A stretch of 64,000 bases of DNA, from positions 14,799,381 through 14,863,380 of the forward strand of contig CM036221.1 in the NCBI GenBank assembly GCA_020631735.1, in the 5' to 3' direction. Made by a program: the position numbers and the translations under genes. Shown here one piece after another: positions 1-11,217 of the stretch. The stretch is from Saccharum officinarum. Lineage: Eukaryota; Streptophyta; Magnoliopsida; Poales; Poaceae. The notes beneath the pieces were generated by a model that was not told where the DNA came from, did not search any database, and saw only the letters and a list, made by a program, of their open reading frames with translations. How positions within the stretch are numbered: position 1 is the first letter of the stretch; every line of letters begins with the position of its first letter.

Positions 1-694
1 CTTTGCGAGGCGGTTGCGGCTTCTGCACGCACGAGCGAGGGAGAAAGCCAGAGCGAGAAGCGGTAGGAGAGTAGTGACGGGTGTGGGCTTCCCTTTTGAA
101 GGTCGGGCACGGGGTGCGGAGACGCTCCCACGATGCGTGGAGGAGGTGGGCGCGAGTGACGGTTCTCCATGACCACGCGCGTCCGAGAGGGAGGTGGTGG
201 AGGATGGCACTGCCAGGTGGGCCCCGGCTGTCGGTGATAGAGAGGGAGGGAAAGAGTGGCAGTGGTTGCCACTGCCGATTGGTCGGCCTAGCAAGAGAGA
301 GGGAGCAGGGGAGGAAGGAGGGGCACCCGCACTGGGCTGGGCCTCGGCCTGGAAGGAGTAGAAGGGGGGCGAGCGGGCCTTGGAGAGGGGATGGGCCAAC
401 AGGCCGAATGGAGGGAGGGAAGGAGAGAATAAGGATTTTCCTTTTTCTTTTTCTAAAGCACTTTTTCAAATTCATTTTTTTAAAAGGTTTTTGAAACCTT
501 TTAGGATTTGGATTAAAACCAATCACCACAATAAATAAAATGCATCGGCATGAGTGCATCAACATGTAACTAATCCTTATGATTTATTTTATTTTCACCA
601 AATTTTATTATTCCCTAAATTTGAATGCACAAAAAAATACATAATTAAATCAATTTTATCTATTTTGAAACAATGCAAAATTTAGGGTGTTATA
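1..694 (-). mobile_element. Element A, partial left LTR (3' LTR in element sense)
   Basis: Bases 1-694 repeat 4981-5671 with roughly 2-3% differences, mostly transitions. They end in GGGTGTTATA where the right copy ends in GGGTGTTACA. A polypurine tract on the minus strand (plus-strand run ACCCCCTTAAG just after 694) marks the edge of the internal region. The LTR begins outside the window. The element lies on the minus strand, so this is its downstream LTR. Short open frames here are not supported as genes. Confidence 0.85.
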
Positions 695-2582
695 ATTCTA
701 CCCCCTTAAGAGAAATCTCGTCCTCGAGATTTGGAAGACGGTGATCAAAGAGATATAGATACTCTGCCTTTGGATCTTTTTCATTTTCTCACAACGATCA
801 CGCTGTAGCTTGTGCGTTGTTACAACCTTGCTCCTAATTGCTTGATCAACTCTTAAGCACAATCCCTTAGTCCTTTATGCCATTCCTCCAATTGACCTTT
901 GCAATTCCTTTTGTTCCAAGATGATCAATATTAATTACCAACTTTGTAGTGTAGGTGACATCACTCAAGTTTCTCACACAACTCAACCTTGGTGTCGACC
1001 GAACCTTCCTAGCACACTCTTTATGCTAGGAGCATCGGCAACAACTTTTGCTTATCTGGGTATTAACACACTTCCATGCCATAATCATTGATCGCTCTAA
1101 TTCATCGATGACTTCATAAGATCAAAACCAACTTAGTGAAGATATCCTTTAGATTCTTACGATCCTTGTAGATGTCAACCTTATATCCAAGATTATAATG
1201 CCTCCAATAAATCTCTAATAAAATCTCACTACTCCAAGGTAACTCCAAGTCATCTCTATGCCCTTGATGGGTTCCAACTCAACACATCATTAACTTTCTC
1301 GAGTTCTTCACCATATTTTCACCATTAAAGATAACCTATCCATGTAGGGAGTTTTCTTCGATCAAAACTTACTCGCCATATTTGATGTCACAATGAGTTT
1401 TTCGAGTCTCCGTAGAACCAACTGTAGATGTACCATATCTCCTTGCCGCTGACTTGTCTTGGTATGTTGAAGTTTGAACACCCAACTGCGCTTGATGGTG
1501 ACTTCTCAACCATAGGGATAACTAATTCTTCTAGGTGGAGTACTTGAATGTAAGAAACCTTCATCTTGTTACTTCTTCACTCGGCTACCCCCCTTAAGAG
1601 AGATCAACTAGGAGAACAACAAAGGGTAGCTTGCATCTTCTTCCAAGTGAGTTAACCATCATAATGACCTTCTGATATCCCACGGAAACTCATGTGCATA
1701 AGTAAAGACAAGAAGTCTGAAATTCCTCATGAGTAGAAAAACAGCGGCGCAGGAAAACAGCTGTAACTCCTATTCTGTTAATTCAATGAAGTTGTAGTTT
1801 ATACTGTTGGAAAGCTGTTGAAATCCTCTACAACTTTTGTATATAACACTTTTCCTGATTCCAAACATAATTTGGTCGAAAACTATGCACCACAAAAACT
1901 ACTCCAGGTTTTAGACAGCACGGCTATATCATCTTGTGATTTTCATAACTCCCAAACCAAAACAGCTATAGAAGTGATTCTAGCGGCATATGAAATATAC
2001 AAGAGTCTACTTTTATCCATAAAAGTTTCATAACTTTTGGATGTCCAGATCTGGAGATATATCATGATGAACACAGACTGCTCTAGAAAACAGGATGGAT
2101 AAAACAGGAGAAAACCAAAACCCGCATATTTACTTCATTAATCCTTATGCCTTAGGCCTATAGACTAAATGAAATTGTGGACAATCCCCACAAGATCATT
2201 ACAATCATTACAAAGATCCAAAACAAGCACATGCATAATGACAATTCAATAAGCAATTAAGGTGCATACTTCAATCATTGAATCAGCTTGCGATACTATC
2301 GTTCTATTCATATTAAGGGCAAATATCCTAAAGCTCCGCTTCCGATATCGCAGGAAGATGGTAAGAGACAAGATTCTAAGAGCATATCAAAGCAAGGAGT
2401 GAAGATTAAAACAAAGGCTTAAATAAGTATCAAGGAGAAGATGAATATCAAGGGTAGAGAAATAATAGAGGAGGAATATCAAGGTTTGTAGAACAAGGGT
2501 CTTATAGCAATTCCTAAATCTTAAGACGGCTAATTTTTAACTAGGCTTGCGTCCTACAGTCAGCATTGCTTTGATACCACTC
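695..2582 (-). mobile_element. Element A internal region, no surviving gene
   Basis: This 1.9-kb stretch lies between the two LTRs of element A. It starts with the same tract that follows the LTR in element B (CTACCCCC then a CTCGTCC motif), and its last 600 bases resemble the leader of element B. No frame longer than about 70 codons is open, so the gag gene present in element B is missing or decayed. The piece is best read as a non-autonomous derivative. Confidence 0.75.
2568..2579 (-). promoter_or_regulatory. Primer binding site of element A
   Basis: On the minus strand this reads TGGTATCAAAGC, three bases inside the LTR edge. It matches the initiator-Met tRNA primer site (TGGTATCAGAGC) with one change, and fixes the element as minus-strand. 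Confidence 0.75.
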
Positions 2583-5500
2583 TATAGCACCCAGTTTTAA
2601 GAACAAAACCAGATACACACCATATGTGAGCCCAGGAAGTCAAATCTCACATATAGCTACAAATAAGGGTAATATCAAAAGACAATGCTCAATATATAAT
2701 GTACCTATTATAAAAGATATAACCTTAGATAGCAAACAACGGAAAGACAACTCCGGTCTTCAGGTGAAGACTCCACTCCATAGGGACAACTGACTGGTTG
2801 ATCACAAGCCTATCTGCTCCAATCTCTGAAAATCTGGTACCCATCCGGGATTTTTCCAAAATATTAAAAATAAATAAGCGTGAGTACATTTCATACTCCA
2901 CAAGCATAACATGGGGATTCATGAGGCTCAAAAGGCAGACACGGTTTACTGCATTTAGCATTTTAGTAATTCAACATTTTGTTATTGATCAATATCAAAT
3001 TATGCTTAAGCTCCCAAATTAACCCACATGATCATATACTAGAATTAAATAGAGTCATTGATCAACATTATATCATCATCATCGTCATCATCATAATACC
3101 ATCATAGTTCACCATGAACAACATCTTGACAAGTGACCATTTATTCTGTGAGTTTTCCGGGCCGCTCGTGACCGTGAGCACGGCTGTTATAACAGTTTTA
3201 ACACTCTGCAGAGGTTATGCATCTTTACCCGTGAGTCGTGTTGCCCATATGCCTGGGTTAATTACTCCCATAACACTTCCAAGGTGAGCGGGCAGGGTAC
3301 ACTATGAAGCCTTCCATAGGTCTCGTCTAACAAGTTAGGGCCGCGAGGTTTCCTCGGCAGGCAGATATAGAGAACCCCCTTTCTGTGGCACAATTCCCGC
3401 AGGCTATACACACAAGAACAGAGGCAGTTCTATACCCAAAGTGGCAAGCCCCTCTTGTGCCCTTTCGGGTAACCTCTAACAAGCTAAAAAAGATCCTATT
3501 ACCGAGCTAAGGTCATAGCCATATAACTCTCACGGTTGTACTGTATGTCCCAGCTTTTGCCCTACAGATAAGTCCTTACGGAGAGTTTAGGGCAACATGA
3601 TCAACATCATTTGCACCATCACCCTATATTTCAATTATTACCATCATGTTTATCTGTTTGTTCCATTAATCATAGTATTGATCATGTTTGAATAGAGCAC
3701 TAGCATTCAACCCATATGCAATAAAACCCATAGGCATCAAGGTATAAGTCATCAATGGCTAGGATGTCCTTATAGTCGAGCATTATTAGACGCATGCATA
3801 ATGAGTAGATTATATAATAAATAGGAATCAAGGTAGGCCCATGCTATACTTGCCTTGGTTCACACTCCTGCTGATCTTGCTAGTCTTCGAAGTTCTCCTG
3901 GTTCCCAACGTACTCCTCACCGTCTGAACTCGACCAACACGGCAACGTACACATTTCAGGAGCATTCATGTATAGCACACAAATCTATAATTAGAACAGT
4001 ACACCAGCAGTATAAAAACAAGATAAAAAGTTTACGAAAATATTCTACGTCTCGCTACGATCACATCAACGCGAATTCACGAAATTCGGAGCTATAACGC
4101 GAAAGTTATGAATTAAACAAGATTCCTATAGCGAGTTAATTAATTAACCTAATAAAGAATTTTAAATGTTGCAAACCTAACTAACAGTGGAATTAATGTG
4201 TAGGTTATGAAATTACGAACCTAACGCAAGTTGAACGGGTCAAATCGGAGCTAAAACGACGATTTTATAAGCGTTTTACTGCCGTGGCAATTCTGTAATT
4301 AATCTGAAAACGTATTTTTCATTTAAACCGAAGAAGCTACGTTTTCAAAATGAGAATGTGCATTCTGGGAGTACGCCAAGGACGGCGGGTTGGATATGCC
4401 AGAAACCGAGGGGCTCTTTAACAAGTTTGCCTGCGAAGAGGTATTAGCCATTTCTGGCCCTTGATCGTGCGATGGACGGCTGGGATTAGATGGGGGGAGG
4501 GAAGAGAAGAGCGAGCCACCGGAATTGGGGGAGTACACGGCGATGCCGCCATTGCCGCGGCAGAGGGCTCGCCGGAGTTGCCCAATCGAGCTCTACGGTG
4601 CACGATCTTCAAGTCCGATGGCATGGGGATGAAGCGAAGAGAAAGGCGACCTCGACCGTGCCATTTTCGCGGCCGGGGAAAGTCCCGCACAGCGCTCGCT
4701 ATGGCCGGCGACGGAAAGAGCTCGTCGGAGTCCATCAATAGAGCCCTAGAGGCCACGGTTTGAATAACTGACAGCACCAGGAGAGAGGGGAGGGCTAGGC
4801 GACCTCGCCTGAGCCTTTAGTGCGGTCGGGGAACATGGCCGGCACGGTGGCTCACGGCGGCGCCATGGTCGGCAGAGAACAGCACGGCGGCGCACCCGAA
4901 AAGGGTCCTAGCAGCCACCATTCTACACAGGAGATGGACGGGAAGAAAGAGGAGACAGCGAAGGAGGGCGGACGGTGAAGCTTTGCGAGGCGGTTGCGGC
5001 TTCTGCACGCGCGAGCGAGGGAGAAAGCCGGAGCGAGAAGCGGCAGGAGAGTAGTGACGGGTGCGGGCTTCCCTTTTGAAGGTCGGGCGCGGGGTGCGGA
5101 GACGCTCCCACGACGCGTGGAGGAGGTGGGCACGAGTGACGGTTCTCCATGACCACGCGCGTCCGAGAGGGAGGTGGTGGAGGATGGCGCTTCCAGGTGG
5201 ACCCCAGCTGTCGGTGATAGAGAGGGAGGGAAAGAGTGGCAGCGGTTGCCACTGCCGATTGGCCGGCCCAGCAAGAGAGAGGGAGCAGGGGAGGAAGGAG
5301 GGGCACCCGCGCTGGGCTGGGCCTCGGCCTGGAAGGAGTAGAAGGGGGCGAGCGGGCCTTGGAGAGGGGATGGGCCAACAGGCCGAATGGAGGGAGGGAG
5401 GGAGAGAATAAGGATTTTCCTTTTTCTTTTTCTAAAGCACTTTTTCAAATTCATTTTTTAAAAGGTTTTTGAAACCTTTTAGGATTTGGATTAAAACCAA

Positions 5501-5671
5501 TCACCACAATAAATAAAATGCATCGGCATGAGTGCATCAACATGTAACTAATCCTTATGATTTATTTTATTTTCACCAAATTTTATTATTCCTAAATTTG
5601 AATGCACAAAAAAATACATAATTAAATCAATTTTATCTATTTTGAAACAATGCAAAATTTAGGGTGTTACA
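2583..5671 (-). mobile_element. Element A, right LTR (5' LTR in element sense), ~3.1 kb
   Basis: It starts TATAGCACCC, a decayed form of the TGTCACACCC seen in element B, and ends GGGTGTTACA. The outer parts match the LTR of element B, for example the CCAGTTTTAAG start and the ~3100-3600 and ~4000-4250 segments. The GC-rich centre (about 4440-5440) is different from the one in element B. Bases 4981-5671 match 1-694. No gene is supported; the centre is open in several frames on both strands because of base composition. Confidence 0.85.
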
Positions 5672-6240
5672 GTAACAACCATTGCTCATGACATCTGTTA
5701 CACCAATATGTTTCTTCTTGATCAAGCAACTGCAAATTTTCTTTAATTAAGTTCTTTTTTCTCAAGAGTTTTGTTGCACTAAGTCCAGAATTTTCTTCCT
5801 CGTTTTCCAGATCAACTAATTCTTCACTAATCACTCTTCTTTTCTTCTTTAATTTTCCTTGCAAATTGAAGCCCCAACCTTTGAAGTATTGTTTCAATAT
5901 CTTCAGCTTTTGTTGAATTCTGTATAGAGCTGATTTAGCATTGCAATGTTTTTTCCATATTTTTTCTACAGAAGGGAGAAAGTCAGGATTGGTAAACCAA
6001 CTTAACTTAAACCTGAACTCAAGATGTTTGACTACTTTACAAGGACCAGATGACAAAAACGGGGGGTTGTGATCTGGAATTTCTCTAGGAAGTCTCTTTA
6101 CCAGAGAGTTGGGAAAGATATTTTCCCAATCCCTGGACACTAGAATCCTATCAAGTTTCTCCAAAAAATTATATTGATTTGATATCATGAATTTGCTTTT
6201 GCTCTCCAAATGTATTTTATAATGGGCCTGCTGGTATAAA
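5672..6240 (-). pseudogene. LINE (L1-type) ORF2 fragment
   Basis: An open minus-strand frame encodes the end of an L1-type endonuclease and the linker before the reverse transcriptase. Recognisable pieces are KLDRILVSRDWENIFP and IPDHNPPF, typical of plant LINE endonuclease C-termini, then a Lys-rich helical linker and EETYWCNRCHEQW, which resembles the EEIYWKQRSRENW motif ahead of the polymerase. The frame is cut at 5671/5672 by the LTR of element A, so the rest of the LINE should lie beyond the other side of element A, outside the window. No start codon belongs to it. Confidence 0.8.
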
Positions 6241-6534
6241 TTTCCTGCACGTGGACAGGGATGGGAGAAAAAGGCCCCCTCCTCGCCCGCCCCCACGAGC
6301 GTTCGTGAAGACAGGCGACGGAGAATTTTTCTCCTTACGACGACAGAGATGGGGAGCTATCCCCGTTGGAGAATTTCGCATTGACATCCCCAGGGAGTGT
6401 TCCAAGTTGGAAAGTTTGAAAAAAATAGTTGTGGCATAGCTACAGGCCTATCTCGCACTTGTCCAATTAATCCCTAGCTACCATATATCTTCTTCTAATA
6501 AGGTTCATACGGCTCGGCTCTAAAGCATGCTAAA
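6241..6534. other. Unassigned spacer, GC-rich then AT-rich
   Basis: Bases 6241-6430 are GC-rich and open in several frames with no recognisable protein. They look like the end of another decayed transposon. Nothing else is seen up to the CACTA-like end at 6535. Confidence 0.4.
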
Positions 6535-7724
6535 CACTACTACAGAAAGGATTTTCAGAGACGGTTAAAATCTATTTTCAAATAACTCGCTTAACACACG
6601 CGTCCACCTCTATTAAATGGTCACTATTAATCGAACCTTCGGCACACATATGACGCTTCTCTACTAGTAGGCTACACTCTCTTTTGTGAGTATATCTGGA
6701 TAGCTATCTTTTTTATCAACATTTCATAATCTCTTATTGAATATTTCTACACCAAAATGATTTCAAATGAAAAAAAAATAACTATAAAATTTTAGATCTC
6801 GTTGAGCTCTACAATTTTCATAAAGGATGTGTCCATCCGAGATTGTTTGAAAAATTCAAAAATTTTAATCTCAAAATATGTGAGCTTAAAACAAATATTT
6901 GAGACACTAAAAACTTTAAATCAAAAAATTATCAATAGCAAACATGTAGGTCAAGTCGGCCACTATAACTTCGGTATTACTATGTGAACATCCAAGGTCC
7001 TTTAGAAATTCTAATTTTAAATTTCAAAATCTATAAACTTAAAACTCATATTTGGGATTCTAAACGACTTCAAATCCAAAACTTTTCAACTATAAAGTTG
7101 TAGACTATATTGAGAACTATAACATTGGTATATATGCCATGTCAACATTCGAGGTTGTTTAAAAATTATAAATTTTAATTTTCAAAATTCGTGAACTTAA
7201 AATAACATTTTAGGACTCTAAATAATTTCAAATAAAAAATTTCTCAACTACAAAGTTATCACACGTTGTTGAGAGCTACAATCTTCATATAAAATTTGTC
7301 TTCATCCGAGTTTATAAGCAAAAGTAATGAATTATTTTTTAGATGCAACTATTTATAGAGACATACATCTTTTTTTGACGCAAAATACTGTGGGGGAAGT
7401 CCCCACAGTGAGATTTTGTATTTTAAAAAAAATTAAAGGAGGTACAAAAGTTTACAAACCTGCACTAACTGAAAGCATCTAACCAAAAACAAAAGGAAAT
7501 CCTAAGATCTTTAGAGAACCCTGCACTAACTGAAAGCAGTCAGTTAGATTTAAGAGGCATACATCTTAGGATAACCCGCTCCTGAAAATTGATTTTTAGA
7601 GAAGGCGCTTAGAATGGCCGCCTTTGTTGCCCACATCTGAAAATCAATATACAGAGATGGGCATCCTAAGGCATCCGCATCTATTAATCAAAAAAATTGA
7701 GAGACGGTCGACTTAGGATATCCA
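6535..7724. mobile_element. CACTA-like fold-back element, left arm
   Basis: It begins CACTACTACAGAAAGGA, a CACTA-type terminus, followed by many short GC-rich subterminal motifs (CAGAGACGG, GAGGCGGG types). Its AT-rich middle is repeated in inverted orientation in the right arm (17324-18075). An example is the block around 6943-7000, whose reverse complement is seen near 18025-18070. It resembles the complete element at 21684-22868. No coding capacity. Element B is inserted at its centre with target duplication ATCCA. Confidence 0.65.
7371..7557 (-). mobile_element. Short 3' LINE fragment or SINE insertion
   Basis: This 187-bp insert is flanked by the direct repeat CATACATCT (7362-7370 and 7558-7566). 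It starts with a T-run, which is a poly-A tail on the minus strand, next to GACGCAAAATACTGTGGGG, a sequence like the 3' end of grass LINEs. It is a 5'-truncated retroposition into the CACTA-like arm. Confidence 0.6.
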
Positions 7725-10700
7725 TGTCACACCCAGTTTTAAGGACAAAACCAGATATACACTATATGTGAAATAAAGGAGTCAAATCTCACATATAGCC
7801 ACAGATAAGTGTAATATCAAGAGACAAATGCTTAATATACATAACTCAATAGTATAAAATATACCTTAGAGAGCAACACAGCAAAAAGACAACTCCGAAC
7901 ACCGGGTGTAGACCTCACTCCAGGAACAAACTAACTGGTTGACCACAAGCCTAAACTTCTCCTGAGGTGTGGGAAATAGCAAGAGTGAGTCCATGTCGAA
8001 CTCCGCAAGCATAGCAACAAGGTAGTATAGATCCCATAAACTCATGATCAATGTAACATAATCAATATAGAACATAATCGATAAGTAAATGAGCATCTTA
8101 ACAAAACAAGAATCATCATCTTTAATGTAAATGTCTCCAAAGCCGCTCGTGTCCGTGAGCACGGCTAGTATACCAGTTTATTAAACTCTGCGCAGAGGTG
8201 TACACTTTCACTGTGAGTCGTGATTTACCCTTTCGCCCGAGGTGATCAGCCTCTTGACCCACTTCCAAGGAAGGTCGACAGGGTTCACTATGAAGCCTTT
8301 CAAAGGTTCGTCTAACAAGTTAGGGCCGCTAAGGATTCTCAATTGGAAAGCATAATCCTCCCTCCAAGGGGCGACTTACAAAAGACTGCACCCACCTTGG
8401 CAGGCCAAGACCATACTAGACATGACCCCTCTTGCGCCTTTCGGTAACCACTGACAAGCTAGAAAAGGTCCTCATACTTGACTAAAGCCAGAGCCATATA
8501 GCCCTCACAGTTGTACTGTAAATCCCGGAGGTTCACGTACAGACAAGATCTTATGTTGCTAAAAAGTCATCTCTTAACCATCATAGTACTTATATTAATT
8601 AAGTCACAAGATCATGGTCACAGAAAGAAAACCCAAGCTTTACTTGCCTTAAAATGAGACCCTTCTTCTAATCCAAATCTTCAGTTGAAATTCTTCTTGA
8701 TCAACACGTAAAGCTCACCAACTGGACAAGATTATCAAGCACCACACAAGCATCCATATGCAGTCATACACGAAGCAAACAATAGAACTAAATTAGAACA
8801 ATACACCAATCATGTGAAACAATAGTAAAAACGTTTTGAAGACGTTCTACACAGTGCTACAAACACACAGACGTAAGAAGCACACTAATCGGAGCTAAGG
8901 CGAAAGAGAAACAATTACCGAAAAATTTACTTGTTAAGAGTAAAGGCTATATGCTTGGTTTATTTTGTTTACAGAAACCATGTGAAGGATATTAATTTAG
9001 TCAATTTACATTGTAATTAAAAAGTCGATTAAAGCTACTAGTCATATTTTATTTACAAACATGTCTCATAATATTTCTTATTTAAACATTGACTTTGCAA
9101 AAAGGAAGGAAAAACATGTGATGACCTATAGATATATTCGAATTGTATTTTGGGCTGCAAAAGAGAAAGGTATATATGGCATCATCAACCTGACGTCATT
9201 AACAACGTAACCAACAAGGATATGCTAGAATTGTATATTTTTGTTAGAAGAGAAAAGAATGCATATATGACATGAGAATAATGGAGTGCTGACATCATCG
9301 AGGATAGCTAGCCTACTCAACATGCATTGGAAAGGATAATTTTCAGCAAGCTGATATCGCCGAGGCAATTAGCAACATGCTTGCATGTCCGTAAATTTAA
9401 TTCTGTCAAAAAGAGTACGACTCCCTCATGAATAAAATGTAATGATCATGGGTTTCTTGATAACAGATAGATTGACTTGGAGACTCTGAACTATTTACGG
9501 GCTATTGCACAGTTATCAATCAAGTTAGATTTATACTATGAAATTCCAGAGATTTTGATAAAGAAAACATTAATACTAATACGTAGTTCATGTTGTTATA
9601 AATCCATTGCAATTTGAACGAACTAATTCGGAGTTAAAACAAATAAGTTATGAATTAAATGAGATTTTCTTTAGTAAAATAATAGATTAAATCTAACCTC
9701 GAATCTTAAAGGTGGAAAACCTAACCAATAGTAGCACTAACATGTAGATTATGAAATTACAAATCTTACGCAAATTGAATGGGTCAAATTGGTGTTAAAA
9801 TGTAGAAACAGTGGAGATCGATTATTAATTACGGGTCATGTATTTCTATTGTATTCATATATTTGTTTTTCCAAAAGAAATCGGCAATAAAGCATATGTG
9901 ACATGGTGATGACGTCATCAAGCTAGAAGATCGGCGCTGCTCTGCTGACTCTACTTGCTCATGCGTTGTCGTGTCGCGCGTGCGTGTGAGATGGGAGGCG
10001 AGACGCTGGGGCTGGCTGCTCGTTCAACTAACTTGGATTCTAGTGTGCAGGTGGCAACGCCATGGACAGAAGCTCGGCTCTTCATTGAGTTCGGCAAAAA
10101 AAACAACATAGAAGCCTCGAGTTTCTACGGAAGAGCACTGGAAGACAGATAGGAGGACGGCGATCTCACCACGGCACTTTGCATGGATGGACACGGAGCG
10201 AAGGCGACGCGAGTATCGGAGGGGCAGATGGTGGCTCCCGGCGAAGGTTCTCGGCGGTGTCGCGTCTTCACGGACAAAGAGCTCCAGCGATGAACTAGAA
10301 GATCAATGATGTTCAGCTCGACTTGGCGGCAATGGTCTTTCCTCGAGGCAGCAAACAGCAGCAGCGGAGCACGGGATCGATCGGCGGCGGCTCTAGAGTT
10401 ACGAGCTCAGGTGCGGCTCTCTGCGAGATCAAGACGGGGTGGCAACTACGTGTAGATCGATACGGGACGCGTCCGGCTCCTCTTATAGGGATGTCCCGGC
10501 TTGGGCTACATGCAGGAGATCCCGAGAGAACCGGGATTGGAGGCGACTCAGAGTCCGGTTCATGTACTAGCAGAGAAACAAGGCCGGAGAAAAGGAATTG
10601 CATAGCTGAACCAAACACGTACTGGCCAATAGCCGATCAGCCGTGTATACGCGTATATGTTTATATGAAATAAAACAAAGCGGTCAGCTGCTAATCATGT

Positions 10701-11061
10701 GAAATTACCTAAGATACTCCACGTATCTCTCCAAGGCAGTAGAAATATTTCAAGTGACGTCAACTTGTATGGAGCCTATAAACAGATATTTTCTTGGCTG
10801 CCTTTTTCTCCTCTTTTATTTTCAAAGCCATTTTCAAACGTTCCAAAAAGCGGTTTCGAATCATTTTGAGTTTTGGACTAAAACCACTCATCCCAATAAA
10901 TCCAATGCACCGGCATGAATGCAAGAAAAATGTTGCTAACCCCTATGGTGAATTTTAATTTAATGAAAAATATTATTTTTCTTATGTTTCATGAGCACCA
11001 AATTTCATAATTGAATTTAATTTAGCCCTATTTCCAAAGAAGCAAATTTTTGGGTGTTACA
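7725..11061 (-). repeat. Element B left LTR (3' LTR in element sense)
   Basis: 3,337 bp, the same length as the right copy and nearly identical to it. It contains an AT-rich outer part and a GC-rich block (about 9940-10620). This block carries short open frames on both strands that recur exactly in the other LTR because of duplication, not because they are known genes. Compared with element A it has extra sequence at about 8900-9600 and a different GC-rich block. Confidence 0.95.
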
Positions 11062-11077
11062 ATTCTACCCCCCTTAG
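11062..11077 (-). promoter_or_regulatory. Polypurine tract of element B
   Basis: On the minus strand this reads as a purine run AAGGGGGGTAGAA directly before the TGTAACACCC of the downstream LTR, where plus-strand priming is expected in LTR retrotransposons. Confidence 0.7.
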
Positions 11078-11217
11078 GATGAATCTCGTCCCGAGATTCG
11101 GAAGATGATGATAAAAGAGATAATGACACTTTGTCTTTATTCGATCCTCATTTTCCCAATTACTTCTTTCGTTCAGAGTCATGAGACAATTTCTCATATC
11201 CTGACTGACTAATCTGC

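Noticed and set aside
81..494. Open frames in the GC-rich LTR centre of element A (also 4461-5454, both strands)
   Set aside because: They occur in duplicate because of the LTRs, overlap on both strands, and match no protein family I know; GC-rich composition explains them.
10313..10673. 101- and 116-codon frames in the element B LTR, repeated at 16570-16930
   Set aside because: Opposite-strand shadows in a GC-rich LTR block; the exact repetition is due to LTR duplication, not a gene family.
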